Positions 22,405 through 32,449 of a stretch of DNA of 64,000 bases are shown one piece after another (the first letter of the stretch is position 1; every line of letters begins with the position of its first letter). The position numbers were made by a program, and so were the translations under genes. Source of the stretch: Odontocerum albicorne (taxonomy: Eukaryota > Arthropoda > Insecta > Trichoptera > Odontoceridae); the NCBI GenBank assembly GCA_949825065.1, contig OX463856.1:720702-784701 (forward strand). Direction: 5' to 3'. A model generated the notes under the pieces. It saw nothing but the letters and a program-made list of their open reading frames with translations. It was not told where the DNA came from and did no database searches.

Positions 22405-22624
22405 TTTATTTCACCTGGCGAGTTTATTGGCATGTGGCAATCTCTTCCAATCAACCAGAAAGATGTTTTAAATGGACCCTAAGTGAAAACCAGACTGAAA
22501 ACCAGACAGACCAAACTTTCACTTTTCCACATCCATTAAAAAAATCTGGATTCCAGCGGGGATCGAACCCGCAACCTCCGGATCGGCAGACAAGTGTCTT
22601 ACCACCAGGCCACGGAGGTCGTCT
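22405..22624 (-). mobile_element. SINE S1, full length and well preserved
   Basis: Plus-strand order: tail (CACCTGGCGAGTTTATTGGC, ATGTGGCAATCTCTTCCAAT), body (AGTGAAAACCAGACTGAAAA), B box (AGCGGGGATCGAACCCGCAA), A-box region (AAGTGTCTTACCACCAGGCC) and the ACGGAGGTCG start. Among the best copies for defining the family. Confidence 0.85.
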
Positions 22625-22799
22625 TTATCTTTATCTTTCTGGTTTGTTGGGAAATTTACACACAGTAATAAACTAGTTAGGTTGAATTTTATACAACGTA
22701 AGTATAATACATTGTGACAAGATGAACATTGCAAAAAATACGTATTGAATAATATGCAGTACTGTGAAAATATCATTTTTATAAAAACTCAAAGATAGA

Positions 22800-23170
22800 T
22801 AATAATAAAAGGAAGAGAGCAGGCTCTTAACAGGAGCGCTCTTAATAGGGGCGCTCTTAACAAGGGCGCTCTTACTCTGGGTCCGAACCCACTATTATTG
22901 ACAATTTAAAAATAAATTGAATAAATTTGAACTTCCTCGTGTCTGTATATATTTAGGAAAACATATTTGAGAAGGGAACCGCCGAATTATCGAATTTACC
23001 TAGGGAAGACGAACTATAAAGAACCCTTTATATATCTTCTGATATGTAATAGTAACACATTCAGCTTTAGGTGTAGTGTTCTTTATTTGTGTAGTATTCA
23101 TATACAATTATTATTTTTGATAACACCTCCCAAAAAGGTAACGGTAGGAAGAGAATAGTCCGCAACTCTC
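22800..23170 (+). repeat. Dispersed repeat D, copy
   Basis: GGGCGCTCTTACTCTGGGTC followed by CGAACCCACTATTATTGACA, then a 3' part with CTTCTGATATGTAATAGTAA and GTGTAGTATTCATATACAA. It parallels 30290-30640. The GCGCTCTTA block is triplicated here (22828-22870). The minus-strand GTGGGTTCGGACCC resembles a tRNA B box, so D may be SINE-like. Confidence 0.6.
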
Positions 23171-23214
23171 TCCACGCAAACAGGCTTTGCCATATCCACA
23201 TCCATGTATTATCT

Positions 23215-23268
23215 TTTGACCGCCGTGGTTTAACGTGGTTTCGATTCCTGGAGGATTCACTTTCGTAC
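23215..23268 (+). mobile_element. SINE S1 head remnant
   Basis: TTGACCGCCGTGGTTTAACG, then GTTTCGATTCCTGGAGGATT. The middle of the tRNA-like head is deleted. Confidence 0.45.
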
Positions 23269-23269
23269 T

Positions 23270-25660
23270 ACTTTTACACTTAAACTGTTTGACATCTTAA
23301 CTTATATTTCACAGCAGCTCATAAGTTAGAAATAAAAAGTTCTAATAGCGGTATGAAGCACTTAAATAGCAGTCTTATATGTTTGATCTGTCAAGTGTGT
23401 GTTTGCTGATGTACAACAGCTTACACAAAATAAACTAGTGTATGCACCGGATCACGGGGCATGGTCTATCGTGTCGTTTTCTGATCACTTTCTTCTTTAT
23501 ACTTCTCAACTCTCCGATCAGTTCATTTCTTCACTCCGCTTACATTTGATTGACTAGAAAAGAGTTTTGTATTTTTTTTATAGATGGCCTTAAGACTCAG
23601 TGTTTCTTTGTTTTCAAACAAGCTGAATGTATATTATTAAGGTTATAGCGCATATCGCAGATGAAATCTCAACCAAAAAATATATGGTCAGTTTATGGAA
23701 ATGATGCAGTGAATGATCGTGTGTTTTAAATTGTAGTCAAGTGGACACTCTAAGTTAATGCCAGTTTTAGGAGGACGATTACCACTTATGTCAACCAAAT
23801 CAAAGATTTATCTGTTGCTGGTCTTGTAGCGTAGAATGGGAAACTTTAGAAAGCACTTGAAGACAACTTTCGTTAGGAGTTCTTACCAAAGTTTAAAATA
23901 GTATGTGAACACTACACACATACTTTACACTTAAAGCCAAATATCCTGAACTAGAGAAAATGTAGCATGGCCTCTGTGACAGTTCACAAATTCGTCCCAA
24001 TACAACCTTGTAACGACGTTCAGTAATTTTAATTATTTTATCAACTTTAATATAAGCCTTGATTCTAATAAATAACAAGTTATTTAGGTAAATACATTAC
24101 ATAAAACTAACAATAATGACAAATTAATATATCTTGTTACAAATTAGCAAAAATGTGGCAGTTTATTAAAATCAAATAATATTTGGTGACGTTTTTCAAA
24201 AGTCACTACGTTAGTCTGCATTGGCTAGGGATGGGGTATACGATAAATGATTTTTTTATACCTAAAATTAAATCTTCATTATTAGTATTAATTCATAGTG
24301 GATCTTGGCCTATTTAAAGATAGATACAAATCATACAATACATTAGAAAGTCAGTATAATGAAAATTAGAAATTAAAACGTCAGTTTAGAGAAAACAATT
24401 TTTCAATTTATAAAAAAAACAAATTCGATTTGTAAAAAAAAACTATTTTACTCCATTCCTTTGAGACATGACATTTCAAAACGTCACAGGGACCATCCTA
24501 CATTTTCTCTAGTATAATATCACTCATCGGATGATCTACAGAGGTTTTTTTGTAGATCGTCTTTTCTTGGTAAGGATTCTCACCAAATATGTTTTTCTGA
24601 ACATATTCAGATGCCAGGAATTACTGAATCGAATGGTCACAGCCTCTATTTTTCTATCCTTGCATTTGACATGTTCGTTTATGTAATATTTTAATCTGTC
24701 AATAGAAATATATTTGAATCCCAAATTATAACGACCTCGAGGTAAGTCTGCTCTCTTCTAAATGGCGCGACATAAATTATCTTTTTTTTATTTTTATCAT
24801 TATTCGATCAAGATTATCCTATATTCTACGACACAAGACATTACTGAGATACTGAAAATATCAAAGGCCACAAATATTTGGTACAATTTCGCTTTAAATA
24901 CGACTTAAAAATATTAAACGACTTTCCGTACAACCTATTATAATACACAACTATTAATTATTAATTAGAATTTATACAACTGCGGTGAGACTTGCGTTAT
25001 TCACACATATGAAACAGTCCACAGAATAATAATTTCCAAATATATGTGTATTATATTAATTTGTTAAACACACACAAAGCCTTTAACCGAGCAAAGGCTT
25101 CGCGTAGGGTACACTCGGTACTTGGCGGTTTATGACGGAGGCCTAATGTGGTGACACGGCATTGTAATATCGCTCCACGGGCAAAGACCCGAATAATCTA
25201 GGCGCAGTGGAACTGCTCGTTACAAACAATAATAACAGGCAACTTATTCAACAGAAGAAAATGCCGGGTCTTATCGTGGGGAAGTCCCGGCTTAGAGAGG
25301 CCTTGTCCCAGGGATGCTGCTTGACATTTCACTTTCCAGGTCCGTTGGGGCAACCTGAATGGAAAATTAGACTATTATCTTGCTTTGGTGGGATGAAGTG
25401 TGACACTTTGGTACGTTTTGATTAAAAATGAACTTTTCTCATATACATATTTTTATTTTATTTTTATTTTATTTTATTAGGAAAATATACAGTGTTTATG
25501 TCGGTATTATTACTGATATCTATGGGTTTCGAAACACCATTTAACAGTTTTCGCATATGGTTTCAATATGTACACTTGATTATGTTAGGAGATTGGTAAG
25601 AAGGTAGTAGGTAGGCTTTAAGTAATGCTGAAAATTGTTAACCAGGAGACAGTCAGGAAT
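23270..25660. other. Long stretch with no recognised gene
   Basis: Mostly AT-rich. The part at 25085-25425 is more GC-balanced and has an open frame at 25207-25425 (start MELLVTNNNNRQLIQQKKMP) without recognisable domains. I cannot assign it. Confidence 0.3.
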
Positions 25661-25667
25661 GAGACAG

Positions 25668-26018
25668 TCAGAGATCCACACCAAACCAGTTCCCGCATAT
25701 GTGCAATCTAATCGAGTTCGTAGAAGAGTTAAATAAATCGAATTCCGGGAAGTCTTCCAGGTTGTTTACGAAGTTAGATGCTCTTACAAAGAATGAATTT
25801 TGTCTGCATTTGGTCGCACTAAAGGGGATGTTCAGCCATTTAGTATGTCTTGTGAAGATTCTGGGGACGTTAAGGTTTATGTTTGAGAGTAATTCTGGGG
25901 CATCAATGTGATATTGTGCTATTTTCGTTAATAATATAATATCGGCTAATTTCCGTCTTTCGCGAAGTGGTAGGAGGTGTTGTCGCCTGCATCTGGCATA
26001 TACAAACATACTAGTCAT
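25668..26018 (-). pseudogene. LINE H RT C-terminus
   Basis: The minus-strand frame of 116 codons reads RRKLADIILLTKIAQYHIDA, PELLSNINLNVPRIFTRHTK, FSATKCRQNSFFVRASNFVN and NLEDFPEFDLFNSSTNSI. R-R-x-x-A-D-x-x-x-L-x-K-I..H.DAPELL, a VPR segment and a positional N.S..PEFDIF ending are typical of the extreme C-terminus of Jockey/R1-type LINEs. The upstream RT is absent. The frame is open throughout, so the insertion may be fairly young, but the piece is not a gene by itself. Confidence 0.75.
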
Positions 26019-26044
26019 CTTTAATAAACTAGAATTAAATACAT

Positions 26045-26830
26045 CTTGAATAAACTAGAATGGGATAATAAAGGCCTAGTGATTGATGGAAAATTCCTGA
26101 GCCATTTGAGATTTGCCGACGATATCGACATATTCTCACAAAACCCGAATGATCTTCAGCACTAACCGCAAGAATTGGCTGAGGTCAGCAAAGAAGTTGG
26201 TTTAAAAAATTTAATATATCAAAAACCAAATATATGATGAACAGCTTTGCTAGCCCAAAACCAGTAAACGTAAATAAAAAGCCGCTGGAACTTGTCCAGA
26301 AATATGTGTATTTGGGCCAACTTATTTCCTTTGTAGGTGGCATATCGGAGGAAATAGCACGCACGACAAAACTAGCGTGGACCTCATATGGACGCTTGAA
26401 CAACATCTTCAAAATTAATCTCACAATATCCTTGAAGCGAAAGGTCTACAACCAGCGTACGAGTATTCTCCCAGTACTTACGTATGACTGCTAGACATGG
26501 ACGCTCACAGTAAAGAACACACAAAAGCTCCAGACCGCACAAAGGGGCATGGAGAGATGCGTGTTGAGATATACTAAAAGAGACCGTAAACGAAACACCT
26601 GGATTCGTAATATTACAAAGGTAGAAGACGTTGTAAAGGTGTGCAAGAGAATGAAGTGGCAATGGGCAGGACACGTAGCCAGAATGTCAGACTCCCGATG
26701 GACATCCATTGGTACCCAAGAGGCATAAAGAGGCCTAGAAGAAGACCGAAAGTATGCTGGATATATGAAATCAGGAAGCATGGCAGCATCACGGGGGTAT
26801 CCAGAAAGGGCAAAATACCAAAATATTCAG
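26045..26830 (+). pseudogene. LINE C RT palm/thumb and C-terminus (RTE clade)
   Basis: The translation contains LRFADDIDIFSQNPNDLQ with the catalytic FADD, then SKEVGLKN, KYVYLGQLISFVGGISEEIA, a LAW.SYGRLNNIFK segment, SLKRKVYNQ...ILPVLTYDC and QRGMERCVLRYTKRDRKRNT, ending WQWAGHVARMSDSRWTS. This is the RTE order from motif D to the end. Stops and frameshifts occur near 26165, 26215, 26492 and 26727. At 26458-26465 the conserved NQC-ILPV is split by six extra bases forming TACGAGTA. It is a decayed, 5'-truncated copy. Confidence 0.9.
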
Positions 26831-26904
26831 TCGCAATAAACATTTTTCACTTTTCCACATTCATTAATTTTCTCACACAACTCCTAAAAGTTCTCTGAAT
26901 TTGT

Positions 26905-26990
26905 TAATTTTGTTATTTTAGAAGATCATTCACTTGATCCATCCACACTTCACTTGATCTTCCTCTACCATGCCTTTCTTAACCGCAAGA
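26905..26990 (-). mobile_element. LINE E fragment
   Basis: GATCATTCACTTGATCCATC and CACTTGATCTTCCTCTACCA match the complement of the LINE E C-terminal codons seen at 17.75 kb. Confidence 0.4.
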
Positions 26991-26991
26991 A

Positions 26992-27420
26992 CTATTATTT
27001 GAACCTTTTTTTTATTCATTTATAAAAAAACATCAAAAAATTAAATGTCACACTCAGGTAGCAGCATTAATATCTGTCTGCCCCTGGGCTGAGCAGTAGC
27101 GTCTGCATTGCCTGGAGGGCCCTACACTGGCGTTAATACTGCAAGCCGCGTCGCTTGCACTTTGTGGTGCAGTTCTACACACGAGTACCCAGTTTGGCTG
27201 CATTTTATTCCTTGCCTAGAATAAAATGAGTTTTTAATTTTGTTGGCTGATAGACACGACACAAAAACCATTTGCAATTTCCGAAAAAATAATTACATTT
27301 TTGTAGATCACGCGCTAACATTTATTCATGTAAAATGTCCACGGGCAACACTTAACTCAGAATTATATGTTTTTGTTTGTACTAATACTTAATTTTTTTT
27401 GACAAAATAACATAAATTTG
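26992..27420. other. Stretch with no recognised gene
   Basis: The part at 27060-27220 is GC-balanced but has no supported ORF; the rest is AT-rich. Confidence 0.3.
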
Positions 27421-27421
27421 T

Positions 27422-27562
27422 CTAACGTGAAGATACATACTCGTATACTCGTACAATAACGTGAAGATACATACTCGTATACTCGTACAATAACGTGAAG
27501 ATACATACTCGTATACTCGTACAATAACGTGAAGATACATACTCGTATACTCGTACAATAAA
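27422..27562. repeat. Tandem repeat, 34-bp unit with two TACTCGTA octamers each
   Basis: Four copies of AATAACGTGAAGATACATAC followed by TCGTATACTCGTAC. The two octamers in each unit overlap in TACTCGTATACTCGTA order. Confidence 0.95.
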
Positions 27563-27944
27563 ACAGTAGTAATAATTCAAAGAAATTGTTTAAATAAAAA
27601 TATTATAAATAAATTATGTATATTAAAATTAAATATGTTTGTATTACCAAATTTAACAAAGTAACGTAACAGAGGAACACATATTGTAAAGGGAAGATAA
27701 AACATTGTATGATTTAATTGTTCCATCAATACGTTAAAACCTTTCCTTCCCTGTGTTGGGTATCTTCTACACGTTGCTTCTAATAACCATCAATATCTCT
27801 ATAAATATAATAAATACAAGGTTAAGATTTTAGGTATTCCTCCATAATATATTTACGCATTGATTTAAAAAATAATATTAATAATAATCAGAGTTTATCG
27901 ACTACATCGTAGGTGTTTTGTGAAGATCGAAAACAAATTCGCAT

Positions 27945-28195
27945 TTAAACGCTGTGAGTGCCTCGATCTTGGGTCTTGACGACAGGTGAAGAGTATGCGG
28001 GAAGCGCGACACTATATTCGCACCTCACTTTTGCATACTTCACTGAATTGCGAGGAACTCAATTGTCTCAACGTCGCAAGTGTAAGCCACGCCCGGGTAT
28101 GCCACCGCCGCTCCGCGCCGCAGTAGCTTTTGGGCTGGCAACGAGACTAGATCTACGCCCGTTCCGTGAGCGTTGCCAGATGGTTTTTTAATGTT
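27945..28195. promoter_or_regulatory. CpG-rich patch, possible regulatory region or exon
   Basis: GC- and CpG-rich (CACGCCCGGGTATGCCACCG, CGCTCCGCGCCGCAGTAGC) in AT-rich surroundings. A frame at 27958-28191 is open but unrecognised. CpG retention suggests an unmethylated regulatory element, an exon, or recently acquired sequence. Confidence 0.25.
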
Positions 28196-28465
28196 TTCAG
28201 CAAATAAATCTCAATTATTATAATTTTTAACTTCAATTATAATTAATTAAGGGGATTATCTATGAATGTTCTTATTTTTCCGATTTAAAATCCCAAATTT
28301 TTGATCGCGTACTCACTACCCAACGCCGGAGCGCGCGTTTCAATTTTATCACCGTAAGGGAAGGGTTAATTGAACCTTATAAATAATAAGACTAATATTG
28401 TTTTAACGTGCATTACTACCAGTTTTGGAAACAGAATAAGCTTATAAATCTAAAGAAGGTAGACA

Positions 28466-29276
28466 GTACTTTAATTTGTGTAAGTGGAACAATGCTTACA
28501 TAGAATAAGAAAAATGTGTGTAAGTGGAACAATGCTTACATAGAATAAGAAAAATGTGTGTAAGTGGGGCAATGCTTACTTAGAATAAGAATAATTTGTG
28601 TAAGTTGAACAATGCTTACTTAGAATAAGAATAATTTGTGTAAGTGGAACAATGCTTACTTAGAATAAGAATAATTTGTGTAAGTGAAACAATGCTTACT
28701 TAGAATTAGAATAATTTGTGTAAGTGGAACAATGCTTACTTAGAATTAGAATAATTTGTGTAAGTAGGACAATGCTTACATATAATAAGAAGAATTTGTG
28801 TATGTGGGACAATGCTTACTTAGAATAAGAATAATTTGTGTAAGTGGGACAATGCTTACTTAGAATAAGAATAATTTGTATAAGTGGGACAATGCTTACT
28901 TAGAATAAGAATAATTTGTGTAAGTGGGACAATGCTTACTTAGAATAAGAATAATTTGTGTAAGTGGGACAATACTTACATAGAGTAAGAAGAATTTATG
29001 TAAGAGGGACAGTGCTTACATAGAATAAGAAGAATTTGTGTAAGTGGGACAATGCTTACTTAGAATAAGAATAATTAGTGTAAGTGGGACAATACTTACA
29101 TAGAGTAAGAAGAATTTATGTAAGAGGGAAAGTGCTTACATAGAATAAGAAGAATTTGTGTAAGTGGGAGAATGCTTACTTAGAATAAGAATAATTTGTG
29201 TAAGTGGGACAATGCTTACTTAGAATAAGAATAATTTGTGTAAGTGGGACAAGGCTTACATATAATAAGAAGAATT
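28466..29276. repeat. Tandem repeat, 40-bp unit, about 20 copies
   Basis: Units are TTTGTGTAAGTGGGACAATG followed by CTTACTTAGAATAAGAATAA. Variants (ACATAGAATAAGAAAAA, GTAAGAGGGACAG, ATACTTACATAGAGTAAG) recur in blocks; the pair at about 28970-29030 reappears at about 29090-29150, pointing to duplication of multi-unit segments. Confidence 0.97.
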
Positions 29277-29355
29277 AAATTTATCAAGTTTAAGACACAT
29301 AAACTCGCTTATACCCGTAGCACATGATGCAAGTTGGCTGACTTGGCAATATCAA

Positions 29356-29421
29356 AAACTTCCAAAAGTTGATGCGGGGTTACTTAACTTCAAAAGTTGA
29401 TGCGGGGTTACTTAACTTCAA
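29356..29421. repeat. 28-bp direct duplication
   Basis: AAAAGTTGATGCGGGGTTAC TTAACTTC occurs twice in tandem. Confidence 0.85.
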
Positions 29422-29542
29422 AGGCGAAGTATGTTTCGTTACATGTGTATGGTATGTTCAAATTATGTTATTTATATTGATAAAGGAAAGCACAAGGTTA
29501 GTCGCTATTTCTAAATATTCTTGCAATTACTTTACATATATA

Positions 29543-30142
29543 CGAGGGCGGTTCAATAAGTACCCGTGTTAGGAATGAAGATGTCCTTTTTTTTTCAAAA
29601 ACAAATTATTTATTTTTCAACATAGTCTTTTTTAGGAATATAACATATGGTACACTTTTCCCAACGTCCCTACCATTTTTTAACCCCTCCAAGAAATAGG
29701 AATTGTCGAGCTCTGCAAAATGCGCCTCTGTCTGGACGATGACCTCCTCATCGTTTCTGACGTCGTTTAACGTGTTCCTCGCGGGAAGCACAAACGCCTG
29801 TGATCTGATCTGTAGCATTCCTTTGTGTATTTTACGTAATGTTTAGTTAATCTCCTTTATTTAATGAGTCTCTTTAAGAGTAATGACTATTATTTATTAT
29901 CAGAAAATTACTTGAATGTCATGTTTACTTGGTGGTGTAATCAAATATCAGTGGTTCTAAACAAAATACGCGTTTAAACTTAGAAATTAAAAACCGCCGA
30001 AATTGTGCCGCGCACAGGATTCGTGGAATTTGATTTTTAACGCGGTGTACAGGTTAATAGATGGCAGCACACGATGGTAACAGCAACTTGCCTTAGCAAC
30101 GCCATCTGTCGTCAAACACGGGTACTTATTGAACCGCCCTCG
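29543..30142 (-). mobile_element. mariner transposon, internally deleted, perfect TIRs
   Basis: The ends CGAGGGCGGTTCAATAAGTA at 29543 and their exact inverse ending at 30142 extend to 28 identical bases, flanked by TA on both sides (29541-29542, 30143-30144). The transposase C-terminus lies beside the left end, so the element is in minus orientation. At 600 bp it is less than half of a full mariner. Perfect TIRs suggest it moved relatively recently or was mobilised in trans. Confidence 0.9.
29590..29790 (-). pseudogene. mariner transposase C-terminal remnant
   Basis: The minus strand encodes NDVRNDEEVIVQTEAHFAEL then DNSYFLEGLK, matching the mariner C-terminal block DEEVIAETEAYF..LD.SY...GI..L. 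A frameshift follows; the adjoining frame continues RWEKCTICY and KKDYVEK, equivalent to the family ending RW.KCI.L.GDYVEK. The catalytic DDD and the helix-turn-helix are gone. Confidence 0.8.
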
Positions 30143-30289
30143 TATACTGATATTAAAAATATCTAAATTGCTGCAAAGCTCATTTCCAATACTTTATATA
30201 TGAATAATAATAGAAGAGTTAATTGTATAGTTAATGCAGGTAGCAATTTTCATAATAAAATAGATTGTGCCGTCTTGTGGATAAAAATA

Positions 30290-30640
30290 AAAGGACAATT
30301 TACATTGCGCTGTTTAGAGATGAAACTCTCCTTAAGGGCGCTCTAGCTCGGGATTCAAACCCACTCTTATTGACAGATTAAAAAAATACAAAATAAACAT
30401 AATATGTTAGTTGTGTGTAAATATTCAGAAAAAATATTCCCGTATATATTCAGAAAAAAATATCTGGTAAGAAAACCGCTGATAACTTACCAAGGAAAGA
30501 AGACTACAAAAAAAATGTTTGTAGATCTTCCGATATATGAACTCCTACTTTATGGTTAGTGAAGTTGTATTGTGTAGTGTTCATACTCGTATAACATCAA
30601 ATCAGCTTCTTCACACTGTTTCCTATCGATATGCCCGAAG
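30290..30640 (+). repeat. Dispersed repeat D, copy
   Basis: GCGCTGTTTAGAGATGAAAC, CTCCTTAAGGGCGCTCTAGC, GGATTCAAACCCACTCTTAT, then TGGTAAGAAAACCGCTGATA and ATCTTCCGATATATGAA, in the same order as 22800-23100. A TACTCGTA octamer at 30584 is absent from the 23.1-kb copy. Confidence 0.6.
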
Positions 30641-30896
30641 TGCTGATTATAACACGAGAAGACTCTACAAGTATTTTCCATATAGTCTAAATGATAACAA
30701 GATTTTCTTTCGAAACGATTTTCCACATGTTTTTATGAAGATAAAAACATAAATAAACTATGAAACTGGCAAGAGATAAATTCTTTTTTTTTTCATTCAA
30801 TTTTATATATTTTTCAGATTTAAGCCAATAACATGTGTCTGTGTATCTTATAGTCGATCGTTTTCACCAATCCACCGTCAGTATACTATAAAGAGA

Positions 30897-31376
30897 GTGG
30901 CACTAAACAGAGTTTCTGAATTCAAAGATTTGGACGTAACCTTTGATGTCGGACTCACGTTCGTTAACCATGTTTCTAGTTTGATATCGGACTGTTACAA
31001 ACTTCTCGGTTTTATGATAAGAATATCAAGAGAATTTAACAGCACCGATATCCTCCGAAACTTATATAATTATCTAATTAGAACCAAATTAGAATATGCA
31101 TCTACGGTTTGGGCTCTTCCTAATAAAGGTTTTCCAAGGTTGATGTAACTGTCCCGCGATTCTAGAAGCACTAAGTTTATATGTACCTAATAAATATAGC
31201 CGTGCAAGGAATCACCCTCTGTTCTACATACCAACTTACAGGACGAATATCATGGCTAAACACTCAGTCACGCGTGGTATAGAGATATTGAACCAACTGA
31301 ATGACACTGTTGATATAGTCTCGGTATCGCCTAGCAGTATGAGAAGAATCCTGGCTGATATTCTTCCTAACGAATA
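30897..31376 (+). pseudogene. LINE B RT thumb and C-terminus
   Basis: The first frame (30897-31148) reads ALNRVSEFKDLDVTFDVGLT, FVNHVSSLISDCYKLLGFMI, RISREFNSTDILRNLYNYLI and RTKLEYASTVWA: the KDLGV.FD..L.F..H.. and LEYAS.VW.P segments of Jockey-type LINE polymerases. After an internal deletion the C-terminus resumes in another frame: YVPNKYSRARNHPLFYIPTY, RTNIMAKHSVTRGIEILNQL and RRILADILPNE, then a stop at 31374-31376. The same C-terminus occurs on the other strand at 34.5 kb. It is a truncated copy; the palm with its catalytic aspartates is missing. Confidence 0.85.
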
Positions 31377-31645
31377 AGCTAACGCTAGAAGCAGACCCTA
31401 TTTGTGTAACAGGAGAAATCCGTGCAATGTGGATTAAAAAAAACATCAAACATAATAAATAATATAAGGAAATAATCTTTTGATAAAACATTAATAAACA
31501 CTTTCAGTTTCAAAGAACTCCGTCTTCCTCGTCAGGTGAAATTAAACGAAATTACGTAAAAAAATACGTTTTTTTTTTAATGTAATAGGTACAGAAGAGG
31601 TGGGAGGAAAGCAGTTAATAAGGGAAGGGGCGTAGGTAGGATAAA

Positions 31646-31689
31646 AGGATGGCTTTTGAACAGGAATCTTCAAGTTCAAAAGCCATCCT
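31646..31689. other. Hairpin, 16-bp perfect stem
   Basis: AGGATGGCTTTTGAAC (31646-31661) and its exact inverse (31674-31689) enclose a 12-base loop. Weaker complementarity between purine-rich 31595-31640 and pyrimidine-rich 31700-31735 extends the structure. Confidence 0.8.
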
Positions 31690-31754
31690 GTTGATTAACT
31701 TCTTCTTCTCTCCTCCCCCTCTCCTGTAAGTATTATAATTCGAAAAAAAATATT

Positions 31755-32070
31755 TTAGACATAATTTACTTCACCTAACGAGAAAGACGGAGGTCTGACG
31801 AAGAAACCGGTAGGGAAGATTCTAGAAATATAAGAAAACTTTGAATATATACATACATACATACCATCCCGCCATTTCCCTGTCAGGATACGCACAGCGG
31901 ACAGACTGCCAGATACTTTCCTATCGTGAAATACATCCTTTGCCTTTTCCATATCCATATACCTTCTCATACCTTCCTTCAAAATATTATATTATTGCTT
32001 CCTTCAAAATATCATTCACCTGAGCCAACCATACTTTTCTTGGTCTTCTTCTTCAACGCATTTCTTTAAT
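31755..32070 (-). mobile_element. LINE E C-terminus and 3' end
   Basis: The minus frame reads RRYMDMEKAKDVFHDRKVSG then AVRILTGKWRDGMYVC. This resembles the usual ending RR.MDV.EA..VC.DR..WR..VSAYP.GK after a Pro-rich RPRKTW segment, whose remnant (EDQEKYGWLR) lies near 32040. A tetranucleotide tail (plus-strand ACATACATACATACC) marks the 3' end near 31850; the segment at 31755-31845 is doubtful. Confidence 0.65.
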
Positions 32071-32099
32071 TTTTGCACTATGTATTTGTTTTATTAATT

Positions 32100-32445
32100 C
32101 ATTAAAGTTGAGTGTGGTGTACGAGTATGTGTGTAATGTCCATAACATACGTGTAGTATACCAAGAGGAATAGATCCGATCTGAAGTACGAGAAAGTAAA
32201 ATACGAGGAAATAAAATAAAATGCCCCAAAATAACGCATTAAGCTGGGAATGTCCTCTCTGCCGCTTCCATTTCGCCGGAATGGAAGCGAATCTTTATAC
32301 AGCTCCTTAATCTTGCTAAGTGAGTTTATCGAGCTGTAAGAAAATGGAATTATACTTTTCTCCAATTCATATACAGATTTTTAAAGCTTTTTTATGTTTT
32401 ATTATATAAAAGTTTATACAGGTTTTATAACAACAAGATTTTTTT
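32100..32445. other. Stretch with no recognised feature
   Basis: No supported gene or repeat. A TACGAGTA octamer lies at about 32122. Confidence 0.3.
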
Positions 32446-32449
32446 TTCA

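Noticed and set aside
27422..27562. Counting the eight octamers of this array as separate excision scars
   Set aside because: They were multiplied by tandem amplification, as were the four at 19.4 kb, so they were left out of the dispersed count.
28466..29276. CRISPR-like appearance of regular repeats
   Set aside because: The 40-bp units are contiguous without unique spacers, and the context is eukaryotic.
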